Below, in pieces: positions 56,653 through 64,000 of a stretch of 64,000 nucleotides of DNA. How positions within the stretch are numbered: position 1 is the first letter of the stretch; every line of letters starts with the position of its first letter. The notes below the pieces were generated by a model. That model was not told the DNA's origin. It saw nothing but the letters and a program-made list of their open reading frames with translations, and searched no databases. Position numbers and translations under genes: made by a program. This stretch comes from Wuchereria bancrofti (taxonomy: Eukaryota > Nematoda > Chromadorea > Rhabditida > Onchocercidae), in the NCBI GenBank assembly GCA_005281725.1, contig SSBO01000003.1, forward strand, positions 1,573,396 through 1,637,395, in the 5' to 3' direction.

Positions 56653-57334
56653 TTAGCTCATTGCAACAGCATTTGTTGGCTGTGTTCCTTGACGATTCTT
56701 TGGTTTTGCTGTAGTTCCTTCACGGAAATGATTTCTGAAATAAGATACAACCGATATGATCGAATGTAATAGGTTTTGAAGCACGAGTAATAATTCAGCA
56801 GCTATAAACCAACTGCGAAGTAAATGCCAGTGCTTCTAAACTGAGATATAGTGAAATAGGCGAACGGACTGTCAATTTATATATCTGTGTGTCATACGAA
56901 TCTTATCCAACTTTTCTATCGCTTCCTGTGTAAAGTTGCTCATTTCCTGTTTGATTATATACAGAATATCAAAAAAAAAAACTACTGGAAATTTATATAG
57001 TTGATGACTGTTAATTTATATAGTTGATGATCCGCTTATGATCATAAATGGAAAATATACTCTACTTGAATATTCTAAAATTATTACCAAATCACAGAAA
57101 AAAGACAAACCTGAAACGGCGTCTTACAATCTTAAGATGACGCATGCGACCAGTACCCGTCGTATGTCGCCTGATTGCTTTTGCTGACCATTGATACGTA
57201 CGCTTACGAGCAGATGGATAACCACATGATGCGCAACGATGTTTTTGAATATGATAAGATGAACGACCGCAACGACGGCATAACGTATGCGTCTTATTAT
57301 GACGCTTACCAAAAGATGACGTACCCTTCGTCAT
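56653..57334 (-). CDS. rpl-37: 60S ribosomal protein L37 (eL37)
   Basis: A component of the large cytoplasmic ribosomal subunit. Two exons: 57334-57111 and 56734-56653, joined in phase 2; 101 residues, a little longer than the usual 91-97. It starts [20 protein letters not shown], the family N-terminus. A zinc-ribbon is formed by Cys19, Cys22, Cys34 and Cys37. The [12 protein letters not shown] block and the FREGTT segment in exon 2 are also family hallmarks. The C-terminal tail ([15 protein letters not shown]) is lineage-variable. A TTTCAG acceptor ends 2 nt upstream of the ATG, suggesting trans-splicing with almost no 5' UTR. It is transcribed divergently from the phosphoglucomutase gene. 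Confidence 0.97.
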
Positions 57335-57868
57335 TACTGAAATTTATGGTTAATTGTTTCATAAGAATATTCTTCCTAATAGCATCTTTAATACGGAAAT
57401 AACACGTTAGCAGTTTCTCTCCTACTTCTTTCTTCATCACATCACATAATTTCTACTTTTTATCATTTCTAAACAATTTAGAGTTAAAAATAATCTTCGT
57501 AATAACATTTTTATTTTTAATAGGAAATTAGCTATTTACACAGAACAGTCAGTCCTTTCATTCTATTCTCATTCAACTAAAAACCTAAGACAGAACCTTT
57601 CCTTCTATGGCACCCAAAAAACTCTACAATAAACCATATGAAACAAGCCAGGAACGATTTGCAAACTGCTCGTCCCACCCGATTGTTGCAAAAGTATTAA
57701 TAAAGGCTAATTTCCTTGTGATGCGTTTCGTGGTCTGTTCTAGTACATTTTGTCTCCCTCTTCAAAGAAGAACTAGTATTAGTTCTTCTTCTCTTCGTGA
57801 TGAGATGATTATAATAGAAGTTCATCACTGGTTACAATTTGCAAGTGTAAGAGAGTCAGAGAGTGATT

Positions 57869-57869
<1 letters not shown>

Positions 57870-57899
<30 letters not shown>
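57870..57899. repeat. Poly-T tract (T30)
   Basis: An uninterrupted run of 30 T residues, the longest homopolymer in the window. Its length may be inexact for technical reasons. Confidence 0.9.
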
Positions 57900-57903
<4 letters not shown>

Positions 57904-58085
57904 CATTTCGGTGGATGTTTTTACAACGTTGCTTAGTGCTGCACTGCTCTGTCTTGAGATTTGTGAAGAGAGATGAGATAGAGAGAGATTGGTGCTTGAA
58001 AATGGTTCTTTCATTTCCTTTTCTTCGTTGGGCGGTATTAGAGAGCATAGCTCTCGGAGCTTTGATTCATTTTAGGATTCAGATC

Positions 58086-58217
58086 AAATATGTTATTATT
58101 CTTTTACAAGTGTAATATTAATAAACACTAAATATGTTATTATTCTTTTACAAGTGTAATATTAATAAACACTAAATATGTTATTATTCTTTTACAAGTG
58201 TAATATTAATAAACACT
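58086..58217. repeat. Three perfect tandem copies of a 44-bp unit
   Basis: The units at 58086-58129, 58130-58173 and 58174-58217 are identical. Each contains TTTTACAAGTGTAATATTAA and AATAAACAC. The array lies about 340 bp upstream of the phosphoglucomutase ATG. Confidence 0.95.
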
Positions 58218-58553
58218 TCTGATGCAGTTGCAAATTCTTTATCGATTTTGGGAAATCTTTAAGAAAACTCCTTGATTAAATGAAGTTTGGCCGTCGTCAT
58301 ACTTTAAAATGCTGAACATATAGTATGGCGGATTGTTTTTGAAATAAGAGAAAATGTTCCCTGATTGGGCAAATTGATGTTGTGGGACTTATAAATAAAA
58401 CAGTATTTAAATTTTATACTTGTTCATAATCACACTTAACACCGCAAGTAAAAGCATAAGATTCAAAGCGATCTCTACCCTATTTCTTTCCATTCTTTTT
58501 AAAATGTTGCATTCTATTCACTTTCTTTTTATGTTTTAAAATGTGCTTTCAGG

Positions 58554-63199
<4,646 letters not shown>

Positions 63200-64000
63200 A
63201 TTGTGGGAGGTATAAACAAATACCAGTGTCATGTTATACTACCTATAAAGCGTTTTTCTTTGAATTCATCATTTTGTATTGGAAAAGCACTTTTTTTTTG
63301 GAATTTTGTTTTTATATCGGCCTTATAATTTATGTTGTACTGCCTGCAAAGGTCTTGTATTTTTAATCTATTTTATAAATTAGTACCATTTACAAAGCAT
63401 GTTAAGTTAGGTAGTCATAGGTTTCAAGATAGATTTCATGATAGATCTTTTTTCTTTTGGTTGAAGATTTCCGTGCAATTCAGCTGGAATTGTTTAATTT
63501 TTTGAAAAAGAATCTATACCATTGGCTATACCACTGTGTTTTTCTTCATCCAAATTTTCTTTTTGAATTTGTAATTGCGAATAAACTGCTATAGCGTGGT
63601 ATATTAACTGGTTATATAAGGTTTGTAGCCTTAATTGTAAATTCAAAAAATCCAAATTTTGAAATTATTTAAATTTCCAGAACGATTTAGCAAAAATTCA
63701 TTGAAATATGAAGTAAGTTGAAAATATACATGTGCGAAAAAATGAGATTTTACGTAGGACTGAATAGAGAATGTGAACACTGCAGGTTTTGTTCTTTTTT
63801 TTTTAGACATGAACTGTATTTTAGATAATAACACTGCAGGAGGGAGTTTGCTATGAGATGTCTTTGAAGAAATTTTTGATATTACGATCATTCTTGTTGT
63901 TTTATCTGGGACAGTAAGTGGAAAATGATAGAAATATTATTTAAGCGTTCTGTTTGCTAAAGAAAGATAAAATGATGAGGAATTTCAAAACAAAAAAACA
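63200..64000. other. 3' flank of phosphoglucomutase; no further gene seen
   Basis: An AT-rich tail to the end of the window that probably includes the 3' UTR. An AATAAA occurs at about 63580. The open frame on the minus strand at 63643-63891 has no recognisable similarity. Confidence 0.5.

Larger units (their letters stand above)
57335..58553. promoter_or_regulatory. Divergent spacer between rpl-37 and phosphoglucomutase
   Basis: About 1.2 kb that should contain promoters for both genes. It includes a T30 tract (57870-57899) and a 44-bp unit repeated three times (58086-58217). The open frames at 57607-57936 and 57867-58115 run through the poly-T and have no family resemblance. Confidence 0.5.

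Noticed and set aside
57607..58115. ORFs between rpl-37 and phosphoglucomutase
   Set aside because: They run through a T30 tract, have no family similarity, and sit in the shared promoter region.

Overview
The window looks like nuclear DNA of a nematode, most likely a filarial or related clade III parasite. It is very AT-rich. Genes are broken into many short exons by AT-rich introns that end in TTTCAG- or TTTTAG-like acceptors. Five start codons sit 0-3 nt after a splice-acceptor consensus, as expected for spliced-leader trans-splicing. Every protein resembles a known animal or nematode family. I see no bacterial or viral gene, no CRISPR array, no operon of bacterial type and no tRNA or rRNA that I can support. 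Exon coordinates were read by hand from splice consensus, codon phase and protein family similarity.

Layout: (1) 1-1079 (+), the last three exons of a Wnt ligand. (2) 4742-10016 (+), a complete 15-exon H-NOX (soluble type) guanylate cyclase ending in a CaaX-like tail. (3) 11120-19157 (-), Dishevelled with DIX, PDZ and DEP domains and the conserved C-terminal tail. (4) 20211-24008 (+), a vaccinia-related kinase orthologue (vrk-1). (5) 24009-38797, a 15 kb repeat-rich region that is probably the regulatory/5' region of the next gene and holds two candidate alternative first coding exons and a GC-rich island. (6) 38798-45810 (+), a TEAD/Scalloped transcription factor (egl-44). (7) 48147-48845 (-), a small three-exon neuropeptide precursor assembled here from short exons. 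(8) 56653-57334 (-), ribosomal protein L37. (9) 58554-63199 (+), phosphoglucomutase.

The genes do not form one pathway. A Wnt ligand and the Wnt transducer Dishevelled do lie within about 10 kb of each other, with the guanylate cyclase between them. From memory, vrk-1 and egl-44 are also neighbours on C. elegans chromosome II, so that pair looks like old microsynteny. The most interesting items are the neuropeptide precursor, which has four related peptide units each with exactly 13 residues between an aromatic/aliphatic anchor and a glycine, and the CaaX-tailed guanylate cyclase.
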